From contig CP126168.1 in NCBI GenBank assembly GCA_032881465.1, forward strand, positions 1,240,001 to 1,304,000: a DNA stretch of 64,000 bases, in the 5' to 3' direction. The notes below the pieces were generated by a model. It had not been told where the DNA came from, searched no databases, and worked only from the letters and a program-made list of their open reading frames with translations. Shown piece after piece: positions 49,438 to 58,506 of the stretch. The stretch is from Parvibaculaceae bacterium PLY_AMNH_Bact1 (GTDB taxonomy: Bacteria > Pseudomonadota > Alphaproteobacteria > Parvibaculales > Parvibaculaceae). Each line of letters opens with the position of its first letter. Positions within the stretch are counted from its first letter, which is position 1. A program made the position numbers and the translations under genes.

Positions 49438-51426
49438 ATGTCATTCATCCGACCGGAAGATCGACGGGCGCGCTTGCGTCGAACGAGTGAGACCACTGCA
49501 TCTTCCAGTAGTCTGACTGATAATGAAATTGCGCAGATTGATGCGATCAACAACACATCATCCTACTGCCGCACGCTTTTCTTTTCATACCTTGCCCTCG
49601 GCGCAACCCTCTTCATTCTGGTGAGCGGGACCACCCACGAAGACCTGCTCCGTGAAACGCCGGTCAAAATGCCTCTCTTCGACATTGGCGTGCCACTGCT
49701 CACCTTCTATGTCGTTGCACCATTCTTGTTTGCGCTCTTTCATTTCAATCTATTGAACAAGCTGTCGCAGTTGCGCATGCAAATTGAAGACATGGGAGAT
49801 ATAGAAAGAGGACTCATTCGGGAACGTCTCTTTCCTTTCGACTATACGCTTCTGATTGGTGGTTTCGGAAAGAACCAGCGGGAGAACATTGTGTTATGGG
49901 CGATTGTTGGTCCTGCTCTCTATTTCTTGCCGGTGGCGTTGATTATATACACCCAGTACAAATTTCTCGCTTACCACAGCACCCCAATAACAACTTGGCA
50001 TTCCTTCCTGGTGCTTCTGAGTGTTGCATCTCTTGCTTTGTTTCACGCAGGCTCAGAGAGCCCTGCTCAACTTACCGTCGCTGCTCTTAGGCGATATGCC
50101 ATAGCGCTGACAATCTGGGCAAGTTCCGGCTTTTTCTTGACGCCACCAGATTCATGGATCGATAAATCGATAACAAAAAATTTGTGGGAGGATGTCGAGG
50201 CGGTCGGTATGTACCGAAACCTAGAACTTCCTGGACGCACATTTTGGGCTTCCGATCCGCCACCAGAAATTATTGCAGCTTACATTGAAAAATACGGTCC
50301 AGACGATCCAAAGGTTGAAGAGGCGCGCGTGAGATATGGCCACCCAATGGACTTGCGTGGGCGCGATCTACGCTATGCTGTTTTGTTTAGTGCAAGCCTT
50401 ATTGGGGCACATATGGAGGGCGCTCAGCTTCAACGTGCAAATATTTCTAGTGCCCAACTTCAAGGGGCAAGTTTGCGAAATGCCCGGCTTCAAGGTGCGC
50501 GCTTGTTCAATACTCGACTTCAGAGTGCGGATCTGGGCCACGCTGAGCTTCAGAGGGTAAGGATGGATAACGCTCTGCTCCAGGGTGCGGACTTAAGCCG
50601 AGCCCAGCTTAATGAGGCTCTCTTGAGCCAAGCTCAACTCCAAGGCGCGGACTTGATCTTTGCTGATCTTCGGGGAGCCAGCTTGAGATTTGCCGAGCTC
50701 CAAGCGGCGAGACTCAGAAAAACTCAGCTGCAGGGAGCAGATTTGAGCTATGCTAACCTTGAGAGTGCAGACTTGGAGGAAGCAGCTCTACAGGGTGCAA
50801 CCCTGCTTTGGGCCCGGCTGCAGGGTGCGGATCTTGAGGGGGCTGGGCTTCAGGGTGCAGACTTGCGTTTTACCCAGCTTCAGAGTGCTAGTTTCATCAA
50901 CACTTTTATCAATTTGGCAGACTTTACCGAGGCTGAGGCTTGGAAGCCCTCCAATGCAGAGAGAGAGGCATTCTGGACTCGACTCCGTAAGCTAGCAGAG
51001 GACCTGCCAGATGGTTATGGGCGCCGAATGCAACGCGAGATAGATAAGGCATCAGAAAGACCTCTAGTTCCTGATTTTGGTCCGTCTGAGTCGCTGCACC
51101 TGCGCGTCGCAGGAAGTCTGGCCGGTACCGGTCCAGCGTTTGCAGGCTGGTCTGGCGATAATAAGGGCAACTATCGATACATGCTCCATCAATTCTTGGG
51201 TAATCTATCATGCGAAAGTTCCGCGGCCGTCAGCAATGGCATCGCGCGCAGCAGAGCTGACAACTCCCCAGATGGTGTCATGTTAGCACGTGCGCTAGTT
51301 GAGCATCAGTGTACCGACGGGCAAGCACTCTCAGAGAGATTGTCAATTGAGGCAAAGATCTGGCTGGCCAGGATAATTGCCCGTGATGATAAGAGACTTG
51401 CTGCGGAAGCAGCAGAGAAGGATTAG
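49438..51426 (+). CDS. Membrane-anchored pentapeptide-repeat protein
   Basis: A 662-residue protein from ATG 49438 (GGGGAG 7 nt upstream; a GTG at 49408 is possible). The N-terminal part has about five hydrophobic helices (near 46-63, 84-104, 150-172, 188-203 and 220-234) and a conserved-looking TTHEDLL loop. Residues about 304-498 form roughly 39 A(D/N)LXX-type pentapeptides, often LQGAD, enough for about ten coils of a right-handed quadrilateral beta-helix. The 160-residue C-terminus has four cysteines and no recognised domain. I believe related N-terminal domains occur with pentapeptide tracts elsewhere, but function is unknown. The gene is more AT-rich than its neighbours. Confidence 0.85.
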   Translation: MSFIRPEDRRARLRRTSETTASSSSLTDNEIAQIDAINNTSSYCRTLFFSYLALGATLFILVSGTTHEDLLRETPVKMPLFDIGVPLLTFYVVAPFLFALFHFNLLNKLSQLRMQIEDMGDIERGLIRERLFPFDYTLLIGGFGKNQRENIVLWAIVGPALYFLPVALIIYTQYKFLAYHSTPITTWHSFLVLLSVASLALFHAGSESPAQLTVAALRRYAIALTIWASSGFFLTPPDSWIDKSITKNLWEDVEAVGMYRNLELPGRTFWASDPPPEIIAAYIEKYGPDDPKVEEARVRYGHPMDLRGRDLRYAVLFSASLIGAHMEGAQLQRANISSAQLQGASLRNARLQGARLFNTRLQSADLGHAELQRVRMDNALLQGADLSRAQLNEALLSQAQLQGADLIFADLRGASLRFAELQAARLRKTQLQGADLSYANLESADLEEAALQGATLLWARLQGADLEGAGLQGADLRFTQLQSASFINTFINLADFTEAEAWKPSNAEREAFWTRLRKLAEDLPDGYGRRMQREIDKASERPLVPDFGPSESLHLRVAGSLAGTGPAFAGWSGDNKGNYRYMLHQFLGNLSCESSAAVSNGIARSRADNSPDGVMLARALVEHQCTDGQALSERLSIEAKIWLARIIARDDKRLAAEAAEKD

Positions 51427-51443
51427 AAGTTCGCTCAATCGCC

Positions 51444-51740
51444 TCAAACCCCCTCCACGATAATCACGTCATTCTCTGACGCGCCTTTGCGTTTGGCTTT
51501 GGCCGCCTGATATTCCGGTGAGTGGAAGCATTCCTTTGCCGCCGCGACACTTGGGAACTCCACGACAATGTGGCGTTCCTTAGTCTGGCCTTCCACCACC
51601 TCAAAGTCACCACCGCGGGCGAGGAACCTCGCGCCATATTTCTTAAACGGTGCGGCGACGCCGGCGCGGTACTCGTCATACTTTGCCTGGTCGGTAACGG
51701 TAGCGTGGGCGATCCAATATCCTTTGGGAGTTTCGCTCAT
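51444..51740 (-). CDS. DUF1330 domain protein
   Basis: A 98-residue protein with the DUF1330 pattern: GYWIAHATVTDQAKYDEY at the start, YGARFLARGGDFEVVEG in the middle and the closing REF-like EFPSVAAAKECFHSPEYQ. It has a dimeric ferredoxin-like fold and no established function. It converges on the pentapeptide gene with a 17-bp gap. Confidence 0.85.
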   Translation of the reverse strand: MSETPKGYWIAHATVTDQAKYDEYRAGVAAPFKKYGARFLARGGDFEVVEGQTKERHIVVEFPSVAAAKECFHSPEYQAAKAKRKGASENDVIIVEGV

Positions 51741-51784
51741 GAGGGCAGGGTCCTTTCACTCAGACATTCAATCAAACAGAAGCC

Positions 51785-51862
51785 GTCACCCCCGGAATTG
51801 TTCCGGGGCAGGCATCCTTCGAGACGCGGTCCCATTGCATGGCCCCGCTCCTCAGGATGAGG
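51785..51862. repeat. Variant of the GTCAC hairpin element
   Basis: Begins GTCACCCCCGGAATTGTTCC, as in the 92-bp element, then switches to a different second half with CATCCTTCGAG and CTCAGGATG arms. The 360-bp gap around it also holds small perfect hairpins at 51880-51894 (TCCTCA/TGAGGA) and 51900-51917 (ACCAAT/ATTGGT), and then the leader of the membrane-protein gene. Confidence 0.6.
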
Positions 51863-52100
51863 GCGTCTTATAAACTATGTCCTCATGGTGAGGAGGCCTA
51901 CCAATTTACAGATTGGTGGGCCGTCTCGAACCAGGGATACAAAAGCATTAGGTAAAGTTCAGGCGGCAGCGCGGAAAAATAGAAGTAAAAAATATTTGAC
52001 TCTGAGTAAGATAAATCATACATGAGGTATATCAGAGTTGACGTGGGCGCTGTGAGCCCACGTCGCGTACCCCGTCCTGCAACCAAGGAGACCGAGCCTC

Positions 52101-52568
52101 ATGCTGCAATCCCTGTCCTTCAAAGAGCGAAATATCGTCGCCTATCTTTTCAGTATGGTGCTGGTGTTCAGCGTCTATGGCTGGGTGGTCTCGGGCCTCG
52201 CGGACGCTGGACGGTTTGACGGTCCGGACGCGTTGGCGCTGCTCGGCACCTGCATCCTCGCGCTGGTTGTCGGCACCATTGTCGTGACCTTTGTCATCGT
52301 GATTGCTTTCAACATTGTGCTGACAAAAGTTGCTGGCGACGCGGAAGACGAGACGGCCTACCTGATGGATGAGCGCGACCGGATGATTGAACTAAAAAGT
52401 CTCAAGGTCGCCCACTATCTGACGGGCACCGGGGTGTGTCTCTCCATGCTGGTACTGGCCTTTGGTGGCAGTGCATTCCTTGTCTTCCATCTCGTCATGT
52501 TTTCCTTTGCCGGCGCGGACATCATCGCGTCTCTGGTGCAGTTCCGCTTTTACCGGAAGGGCGCCTGA
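52101..52568 (+). CDS. Four-helix inner-membrane protein, paired with a regulator
   Basis: A 155-residue protein with four hydrophobic helices (about 12-32, 43-70, 104-122, 125-145) and a charged cytoplasmic loop (about 75-100) holding AYLMDERDRMIELKS. I do not recognise it firmly; it resembles the small membrane proteins encoded ahead of XRE-type regulators. AAGGAG precedes the ATG. Only 3 bp separate it from the regulator, so the two form one operon. Confidence 0.7.
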   Translation: MLQSLSFKERNIVAYLFSMVLVFSVYGWVVSGLADAGRFDGPDALALLGTCILALVVGTIVVTFVIVIAFNIVLTKVAGDAEDETAYLMDERDRMIELKSLKVAHYLTGTGVCLSMLVLAFGGSAFLVFHLVMFSFAGADIIASLVQFRFYRKGA

Positions 52569-52571
52569 GCG

Positions 52572-52814
52572 ATGGCCAAAGACAAGGGAGCCGCTCGCCC
52601 CAAGAAGACGCGCGTAGCGAACAATATCCGCCGTCTGCGGTTCGATCATGATGAAATGACGCAGAAGGAGCTGGCAGAGCGTGTCGGTGTCACCCGCCAG
52701 ACCATTGTCGCGATTGAGAAGGCCGCCTATTCGCCGTCGCTGGAGCTTGCCTTCCTCATTGCGCGTGAGTTCGGCCGGCCACTCGAAGAGGTTTTTTCGT
52801 TCGAGGACGGGTGA
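52572..52814 (+). CDS. XRE-family helix-turn-helix regulator
   Basis: An 80-residue DNA-binding protein with a basic N-terminal tail and one HTH domain: MTQKELAERVGVTRQTIVAIEK is the helix-turn-helix, followed by SLELAFLIAREFGRPLEEVF. The family is typified by short regulators encoded beside small membrane proteins. It probably controls its own operon; the operator is not identified. Confidence 0.88.
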   Translation: MAKDKGAARPKKTRVANNIRRLRFDHDEMTQKELAERVGVTRQTIVAIEKAAYSPSLELAFLIAREFGRPLEEVFSFEDG

Positions 52815-52852
52815 GGGGAGTGGGAACTCAGAACGGTGTCCACACAAAAGCC

Positions 52853-52944
52853 GTCACCCCCGGATTTATTCCGGGGGTCCAGGAGCGATAGCGCACAGGC
52901 CTATGTTTGGAACCCTGGATGCCCTGAACAAGTCCGGGCATGAC
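52853..52944 (+). repeat. 92-bp composite hairpin element, plus orientation
   Basis: Inverted partner of 48643-48734. The hairpin CCCCCGG/CCGGGGG is followed by a shared GTCCAGGAGCGAT, then TTTGGAACCCTGGAT and a CCGGGCATGAC end. It lies between the XRE regulator and the nrdJ stop. Confidence 0.8.
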
Positions 52945-52983
52945 AGGTTAGAATTAGGGGGCAGTGTTGAGCACCTAGTCCAG

Positions 52984-55900
52984 TTAACTACATCCGCTCG
53001 TACCACCACATGTATCGCATTTAAGGCAGGTGCCGTTCCGAACCATGGTGAAGTTGCCGCATTCGCTGCACGCTTCCCCCTCATAGCCCTTCATGCGTGC
53101 TTCCACCGCCGCAGACATGGTCCGGGAGATGGACGTGTTGCCACCTCCGGCCTGAACCGTTGTCGCGACTGCAATCTGCTCTGTGGCGACAATCTCTGTC
53201 TCTGTCACCAGCATGGTTTCAGGCTCTGCGAGTGTTTCAGCCATGAGCGCCTCTGCGGCTTGGCCTGCACGAACGGTCGCCGCGCCACCTCGCACCACAT
53301 AAAGGTTCCCAAGCTGCGTGTTCCGCGCAAAGCCCGGCGAGGCGATGGCCGTTGCGGGCATCGGGGCGGGCGGTAGCTTGCCTTCGTCTTCTCCCTCACC
53401 CATGGCGTCGGGCATCAGGTCCGCAGGTTCTACATGACCGAGGTCATGACGGCCAAGATAGGAGACGGCAAGTTCGCGGAACACATAGTCGAGGATCGAG
53501 GTGGCGTTCTTGATCGTGTCATTGCCCTGTACAAGGCCTGCGGGCTCGAAGCGGGTGAACGTGAAGGCCTCCACATATTCTTCCAGCGGCACGCCATATT
53601 GCATACCGAGCGAAATCGCGATGGCGAAATTGTTCATGAGCGAGCGGAAGGCAGCCCCTTCCTTGTGCATGTCGATGAAAATCTCACCGATCGTGCCGTC
53701 TTCATACTCGCCGGTGCGCAGATAGACTTTGTGTCCGCCGACAACCGCCTTCTGCGTGTAACCTTTACGACGATCCGGCAGTTTCGCGCGTTCGCCGCGC
53801 TCTCCGTCTGCCATCGCGGCGCCCGCTGTCTGCGCTTGCTCAAGGGTTTTGCTGGCTAGCTTGCTTGCGAGTGTTGCTGCCTGTGCGGCAGCGGGCTGTT
53901 CAATGAGCGTCGGTGCAGCGGCAATGACTTCATCTGCCATCTCCATGTCCAGATCGTCATCTTCCACCAGCTGTGCGTTGAGAGGCTGGGAAAGTTTCGA
54001 GCCGTCGCGATAAAGCGCATTGGCTTTGAGGCCAAGCTTCCAGGACAGCATGTAGCTTTCTTTGCAATCTTCTACACTGGCCGAGTTCGGCATGTTGATG
54101 GTCTTGGAGATAGCGCCGGATATGAAAGGCTGCGAAGCCGCCATCATGCGGATGTGGCTGTCGACAGAGAGGAAACGCTTCCCTGTCCGGCCGCACGGGT
54201 TCGCGCAATCGAAGACGGGAAGGTGCGCCTCTGCGAGGCCGGGCGCACCCTCCAACGTCATCGCGCCACAAACATGCAAGTTTGCAGCTTCAATTTCGTC
54301 CGTGCTGAAGCCGAGGGCCGCCAGCATGTCGAAATCAATCTCATCCATGGCATCCGCGTCGAGACCGAGTGTCTCCGTGCAAAAAGCTTCGCCAAGCGCA
54401 TATTTGTTGAAGGCGAACCGAATGTCGAAAGCCGTCGCAAGAGCGCCTTCCACAAGTTCAAGTGCTTCTTGGGTAAAGCCTTTAGTTGCAAGCGTTTCAT
54501 GGTTCACACCGGGCGCGCCATTAAGTGTACCGTGGCCCACTGCATAGCCGACAATCTCTTCAATCTGCTCCGGCTTATAGCCAAGTGTACGAAGCGCCTG
54601 TGGCACCGCCCGATTGATGATCTTGAAATAGCCACCACCGGCGAGTTTTTTGAACTTCACGAGAGCAAAGTCGGGTTCGATGCCGGTCGTGTCGCAATCC
54701 ATGACAAGGCCGATCGTGCCCGTGGGTGCCACAACGGTCGACTGGGCATTGCGGTAGCCATATTTCTCGCCCATGGAGACAGCGAGGTCCCAGGCAGCCC
54801 GGGCATGCTCGACAAGGTCGCCTTGTGGGCAGTGGGGCGCATCAAGTGGCACCGGATTGGTCGAAAGACCCTCATATGCCGTTGCTTCCCCATGGGCCGC
54901 AGCGCGATGGTTCCGCATGACGCGGAGCATATGGGTCTCATTTTCGCCAAAGCCGGGGAAGGCTCCCAGTTCCTTCGCCATCTGGGCAGACGTGGCATAG
55001 GAGACACCGGTCATAATCGCTGAAATCGCACCACAGATCGCACGGGCCTCTTTGGAGTCATAGCTGATGCCCTGGGACATCAAGAGGCCGCCGATATTCG
55101 CAAAGCCGAGGCCCAGCGTGCGAAACTTGTAGGAGAGTTCTGCAATTTCTTTCGACGGGAACTGCGCCATCAGTACAGAAATTTCGAGCACCACGGTCCA
55201 GAGCTTGGCCACATGCTCAAAGGCTTCCACGTCAAAGCGTCCGGACGCCTGACGGAACTGCATCAGATTAATGGATGCGAGATTACACGCCGTATTATCA
55301 AGGAACATATATTCCGAACACGGATTACTGGCGCGGATCTCGCCACTTTCCGGGCAGGTGTGCCAGTCATTGATCGTTGTGTGGTACTGGATGCCGGGAT
55401 CAGCACTCTGCCAGGCGGCTTGTCCGATCTGGTCCCAAAGCTCCCGCGCGTCGAGCGTCTTGGCAATCGCACTGTCTGTCCGGTTGATCAGATGCCAGTC
55501 GCTGTCGGACTCAACCGCCTTCAGGAAGTCATCCGTCACGCGGACTGTATTGTTCGAGTTCTGGCCTGACACAGTGAGGTAGGCGTCCGAGTCCCAATCG
55601 GTGTCATAGGTACGGAACTCAATTTCTTTGAAACCTTGTTTCGCGAACTGAATAACCCGCTGCACATAGTTTTCAGGGATCATGGCTTCACGCGCGGCAA
55701 TGATTGCGCGTTTCAGCGCAGGGTTTTTCTTCGGGTCGAAGCAGTCACCCTCGGGCCCTTCGCAATTGACGCAGGCGCGCATCACAGCACCCAAGAACTT
55801 CTCGTTGATCTTTGAGCCGGTGACGAGGGCAGCAACCTTCTGCTCTTCGATCACCTTCCAGTTGATGAAGTGCTCAATGTCGGGATGATCCACATCGACC

Positions 55901-56745
55901 ACCACCATTTTGGCGGCGCGCCGTGTGGTACCACCAGACTTGATAGCGCCTGCAGCGCGGTCCCCGATTTTCAGGAAGGACATGAGACCTGAAGACTTGC
56001 CACCACCGGAAAGAGGCTCGCTCTCGCCCCGCAGATGAGAGAAATTGGATCCGGTCCCAGACCCGAATTTGAACAGGCGCGCTTCACGGACCCACAGATC
56101 CATAATGCCGTTTTCATTCACCAGGTCATCATCGACGCCTTGGATGAAGCAGGCGTGCGGTTGCGGGTGTTCATAGGCGCTGTCGCTAACTGTCAGCTCA
56201 CCACTCTGAAAGTCCACATAATGGTGGCCCTGAGCTGGACCGTCGATGCCGTACGCCCAGTTGAGGCCGGTATTGAACCATTGTGGAGAGTTTGGCGCGG
56301 CAATTTGTGTGGCGAGCATAAAACGCAGTTCGTCGTAGAAGGCGCGGGCATCTGCTTCTGTGTCGAAATAGCCGCCTTTCCAGCCCCAAAAGGTCCAGGT
56401 GCCTGCCAGCCGATCAAAAACCTGTCGGGCGTCTGTTTCTGGCCCAAACCGCTCGCCCTCTGGCATGTCGCCCAACCGGGGCTCATCTGCTTCGTGAGCC
56501 CAGAGCCAGGATGGAATGCTCTCATCTTTGACCGGGCGCAGCACTGCCGGGACGCCGGCCTTACGGAAGTATTTCTGTGCCAGAATGTCAGCTGCAACCT
56601 GGCTCCAGTCCGCCGGTACCGCGATGTCATCAAGCCGAAACACAATCGTACCGTCCGGATTTCGGATTTCGCTCGTCGTTGTGCGGAATTCGATACCCTC
56701 GTAAGGCGATTTGGCTTCGTCTGTGAAACACCGTTGTATGCGCAT
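52984..56745 (-). CDS. nrdJ: Adenosylcobalamin-dependent ribonucleotide reductase
   Basis: The class II enzyme that makes deoxyribonucleotides with or without oxygen. I start at ATG 56745 ([20 protein letters not shown], 1253 residues) as in relatives, with GGGGG ahead; the open frame upstream is not family-like. Visible are [24 protein letters not shown], the active-site [11 protein letters not shown] with the radical cysteine region, [19 protein letters not shown], and a C-terminal cysteine-rich tail ([23 protein letters not shown]) that is probably a zinc site or redox relay. No other RNR is in the window. I found no cobalamin riboswitch upstream. Confidence 0.95.
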   Translation of the reverse strand: MRIQRCFTDEAKSPYEGIEFRTTTSEIRNPDGTIVFRLDDIAVPADWSQVAADILAQKYFRKAGVPAVLRPVKDESIPSWLWAHEADEPRLGDMPEGERFGPETDARQVFDRLAGTWTFWGWKGGYFDTEADARAFYDELRFMLATQIAAPNSPQWFNTGLNWAYGIDGPAQGHHYVDFQSGELTVSDSAYEHPQPHACFIQGVDDDLVNENGIMDLWVREARLFKFGSGTGSNFSHLRGESEPLSGGGKSSGLMSFLKIGDRAAGAIKSGGTTRRAAKMVVVDVDHPDIEHFINWKVIEEQKVAALVTGSKINEKFLGAVMRACVNCEGPEGDCFDPKKNPALKRAIIAAREAMIPENYVQRVIQFAKQGFKEIEFRTYDTDWDSDAYLTVSGQNSNNTVRVTDDFLKAVESDSDWHLINRTDSAIAKTLDARELWDQIGQAAWQSADPGIQYHTTINDWHTCPESGEIRASNPCSEYMFLDNTACNLASINLMQFRQASGRFDVEAFEHVAKLWTVVLEISVLMAQFPSKEIAELSYKFRTLGLGFANIGGLLMSQGISYDSKEARAICGAISAIMTGVSYATSAQMAKELGAFPGFGENETHMLRVMRNHRAAAHGEATAYEGLSTNPVPLDAPHCPQGDLVEHARAAWDLAVSMGEKYGYRNAQSTVVAPTGTIGLVMDCDTTGIEPDFALVKFKKLAGGGYFKIINRAVPQALRTLGYKPEQIEEIVGYAVGHGTLNGAPGVNHETLATKGFTQEALELVEGALATAFDIRFAFNKYALGEAFCTETLGLDADAMDEIDFDMLAALGFSTDEIEAANLHVCGAMTLEGAPGLAEAHLPVFDCANPCGRTGKRFLSVDSHIRMMAASQPFISGAISKTINMPNSASVEDCKESYMLSWKLGLKANALYRDGSKLSQPLNAQLVEDDDLDMEMADEVIAAAPTLIEQPAAAQAATLASKLASKTLEQAQTAGAAMADGERGERAKLPDRRKGYTQKAVVGGHKVYLRTGEYEDGTIGEIFIDMHKEGAAFRSLMNNFAIAISLGMQYGVPLEEYVEAFTFTRFEPAGLVQGNDTIKNATSILDYVFRELAVSYLGRHDLGHVEPADLMPDAMGEGEDEGKLPPAPMPATAIASPGFARNTQLGNLYVVRGGAATVRAGQAAEALMAETLAEPETMLVTETEIVATEQIAVATTVQAGGGNTSISRTMSAAVEARMKGYEGEACSECGNFTMVRNGTCLKCDTCGGTSGCS

Positions 56746-56894
56746 TTGGCCCCCATCATCTTCTTGTAGATGCGCCCGTCGCCGCCGACGAAACGCCAAT
56801 CTTTTTGCCCTTGGTCAGATGCTCGCAGGTTGGTCCCAGATGGCGCATAAGAGGCAGCTTTCCTGCGGTCCCGTGTCCTTAACCCACTGACTCA

Positions 56895-56912
56895 ATAGGG
56901 AAATTCCCCTAT
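56895..56912. promoter_or_regulatory. ATAGGG...CCCTAT palindrome upstream of nrdJ
   Basis: An 18-bp nearly perfect palindrome (one mismatched base pair) about 150 bp before the nrdJ start. It could be an operator, but it does not match the NrdR box. Confidence 0.4.
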
Positions 56913-57105
56913 CTCAGCTGCTCAAGGAACGGGCGGAACCTGGTCGCCGCCTTATGTCCGGTTGGTACCAGATGCTGTGTTGTTCATCTGAGCCGACACA
57001 AACTGTGGTGGTCAGAGCCGGGGGCGTCAAGCACTTGTGTCGAATGGCGTACGGGCCTCAAAATATGTGGGCGAGTGTGTTCAGTAGGGAATGTCTCCAC
57101 CGAAA

Positions 57106-57117
57106 GATTCGCGAATC
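57106..57117. promoter_or_regulatory. GATTCGCGAATC palindrome upstream of the response regulator
   Basis: A perfect 12-bp palindrome about 130 bp ahead of the response regulator start. Candidate operator only. Confidence 0.3.
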
Positions 57118-57249
57118 GACTCTTTTCCGCCCCCGCTGGTTACTAATCAGAAGGGTTTAGCGCGTAAAAGAAATGGGCAGGAATGCTCGGTCTTCTTGGT
57201 AAACGCCGGGCGAATGACAGCCTGCCTGAGACACGGGGTTAATTTGGGC

Positions 57250-57798
57250 ATGCAATCCATCGCAGCAAAGCACAGCAACGCCTACGGGCGCGAGCTCGGC
57301 ACGCTTGATGTGTTAGTGGTGGATGACAATTTCCACATGCGCAGACTTGTCCACACCATCCTGGAAGCGTTTGACGTCAAGACGATCCGCGAAGCGACGG
57401 ATGGCACCGAAGCTTTGGCGGAAATTAAAATTCGGCAGCCGGATCTCATCATTAGCGACTGGGAAATGAAGCCGATGGACGGCTGCTCCTTCCTTGAGGT
57501 TCTGCGGAGAGCTGACAACAAGCCAGCCTGTTTCATTCCGGTCATTATGTTGACGGCCCATGGTCGTCCGCGATTGATCCGTCAGGCATTCGAAGCAGGC
57601 GCGAGCCAGTTCCTCGTTAAGCCGTTGACGCCGGCGAACCTTCTGCACCGGGTGGATTGGATACTGGGCGACAAGCGCCCGTTTTTCGAAGAAGACGGAC
57701 AGATGCGCCAGCAACTGACGTTGAACCTTCCAAAAACTGCCATTGCTGTTGCGGAGCAAAAAGTGGCAGCAGGCGACGCTTGGGACCTGGATCTGTAG
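57250..57798 (+). CDS. Stand-alone receiver-domain response regulator
   Basis: A 182-residue protein from ATG 57250 (ATG 57214 is an alternative). The receiver has the acidic pair in VLVVDDNFHMRRLV, the phospho-acceptor aspartate in LIISDWEMKPMDG, the threonine of MLTAHG and the lysine of FLVKPLTP. After it comes a 60-residue tail with no DNA-binding or enzymatic domain. DNFHMRRLV at the start is often seen in alphaproteobacterial single-domain regulators. No kinase is adjacent, so the partner is unknown. Confidence 0.85.
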   Translation: MQSIAAKHSNAYGRELGTLDVLVVDDNFHMRRLVHTILEAFDVKTIREATDGTEALAEIKIRQPDLIISDWEMKPMDGCSFLEVLRRADNKPACFIPVIMLTAHGRPRLIRQAFEAGASQFLVKPLTPANLLHRVDWILGDKRPFFEEDGQMRQQLTLNLPKTAIAVAEQKVAAGDAWDLDL

Positions 57799-57927
57799 CC
57801 GAATCCGTACGCTATCTGGGCCTCTTCAGGGCTGGACGGAACCCCTGCGGAATGCCATATTCGCCGCGTTTCTCATAAAGAATCTCGTTTGCACTCTGCG
57901 ATGCGAGATTGAATTCAGGGCCTTCCC

Positions 57928-58305
57928 ATGAGCTTTCTGGCGCAGTTTTTCACCTGGTGGCACAGCCAAACGCTGGCCACGCGTTTTCACACCTGGCGCA
58001 ATGGTGAGTTGATGGGCGAAGACGCGCAGGGAAACAAATATTACCGGTCAAAAGAGGATCGACGCTGGGTGGTTTATAACGGTCTGGTTGAAGCATCGCG
58101 CATTCCACCTGAATGGCATGGCTGGATGCACAAGACCGTCGACACGATTCCCACCGAGGAAGACTATACGGTGCGCGAGTGGCACAAACCCCACCAGCCA
58201 AACCTCACGGGCACACCCTACGCCTACCGGCCGGACGGAAGCCTGTTGACCGAAGGCGGTCGTCCGCGTGTAACGGGTGATTATGACGCCTGGTCGCCGG
58301 AATAA
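57928..58305 (+). CDS. NDUFA12-type NADH:ubiquinone oxidoreductase accessory subunit
   Basis: A 125-residue homologue of the mitochondrial complex I subunit NDUFA12 (B17.2), found in alphaproteobacterial complex I. Key features are LMGEDAQGNKYYRS, RRWVVYNG and PPEWHGWMH, all diagnostic of the family. It is not near the nuo genes here, but its place ahead of mlaD, DUF2155 and aat is a known alphaproteobacterial neighbourhood. Confidence 0.93.
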   Translation: MSFLAQFFTWWHSQTLATRFHTWRNGELMGEDAQGNKYYRSKEDRRWVVYNGLVEASRIPPEWHGWMHKTVDTIPTEEDYTVREWHKPHQPNLTGTPYAYRPDGSLLTEGGRPRVTGDYDAWSPE

Positions 58306-58506
58306 CTGAAAATCACCGCAAAAACCTTCCGGAATGGCGCAAGATAGCCACACTTCCGCGCGATACAGGCCTTATTAGGAATTCCCAAACGGAATATCAT
58401 TAAACCGTAGGGATAGTTTGAGTGATTCCGGCGGTGCGCTATCCGCCGAACGGCCCAGATAGGCTCAGAGAGCGTTGACAGGTCGGCAAAGGCAGGGAAG
58501 TTAAAG

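Larger units (their letters stand above)
56746..57249. other. 504-bp region between nrdJ and the response regulator gene
   Basis: No gene is supported. It contains two palindromes listed separately (56895-56912 and 57106-57117). A 26-codon frame on the minus strand (TTG start, with CLLC) is too short to call. Confidence 0.5.

Noticed and set aside
50347-50930. Regular DNA repeats resembling a tandem array or CRISPR
   Set aside because: The 15/30-bp periodicity is explained by the pentapeptide-repeat coding sequence; there are no conserved direct repeats with unrelated spacers.
56820-56890. 26-codon minus-strand frame with TTG start and CLLC motif
   Set aside because: Too short, with no convincing ribosome-binding site and no recognisable homology; the two cysteines could be chance.
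56746-57100. Cobalamin riboswitch upstream of nrdJ
   Set aside because: I could not find the B12 box or the expected junction layout by eye on the minus strand.
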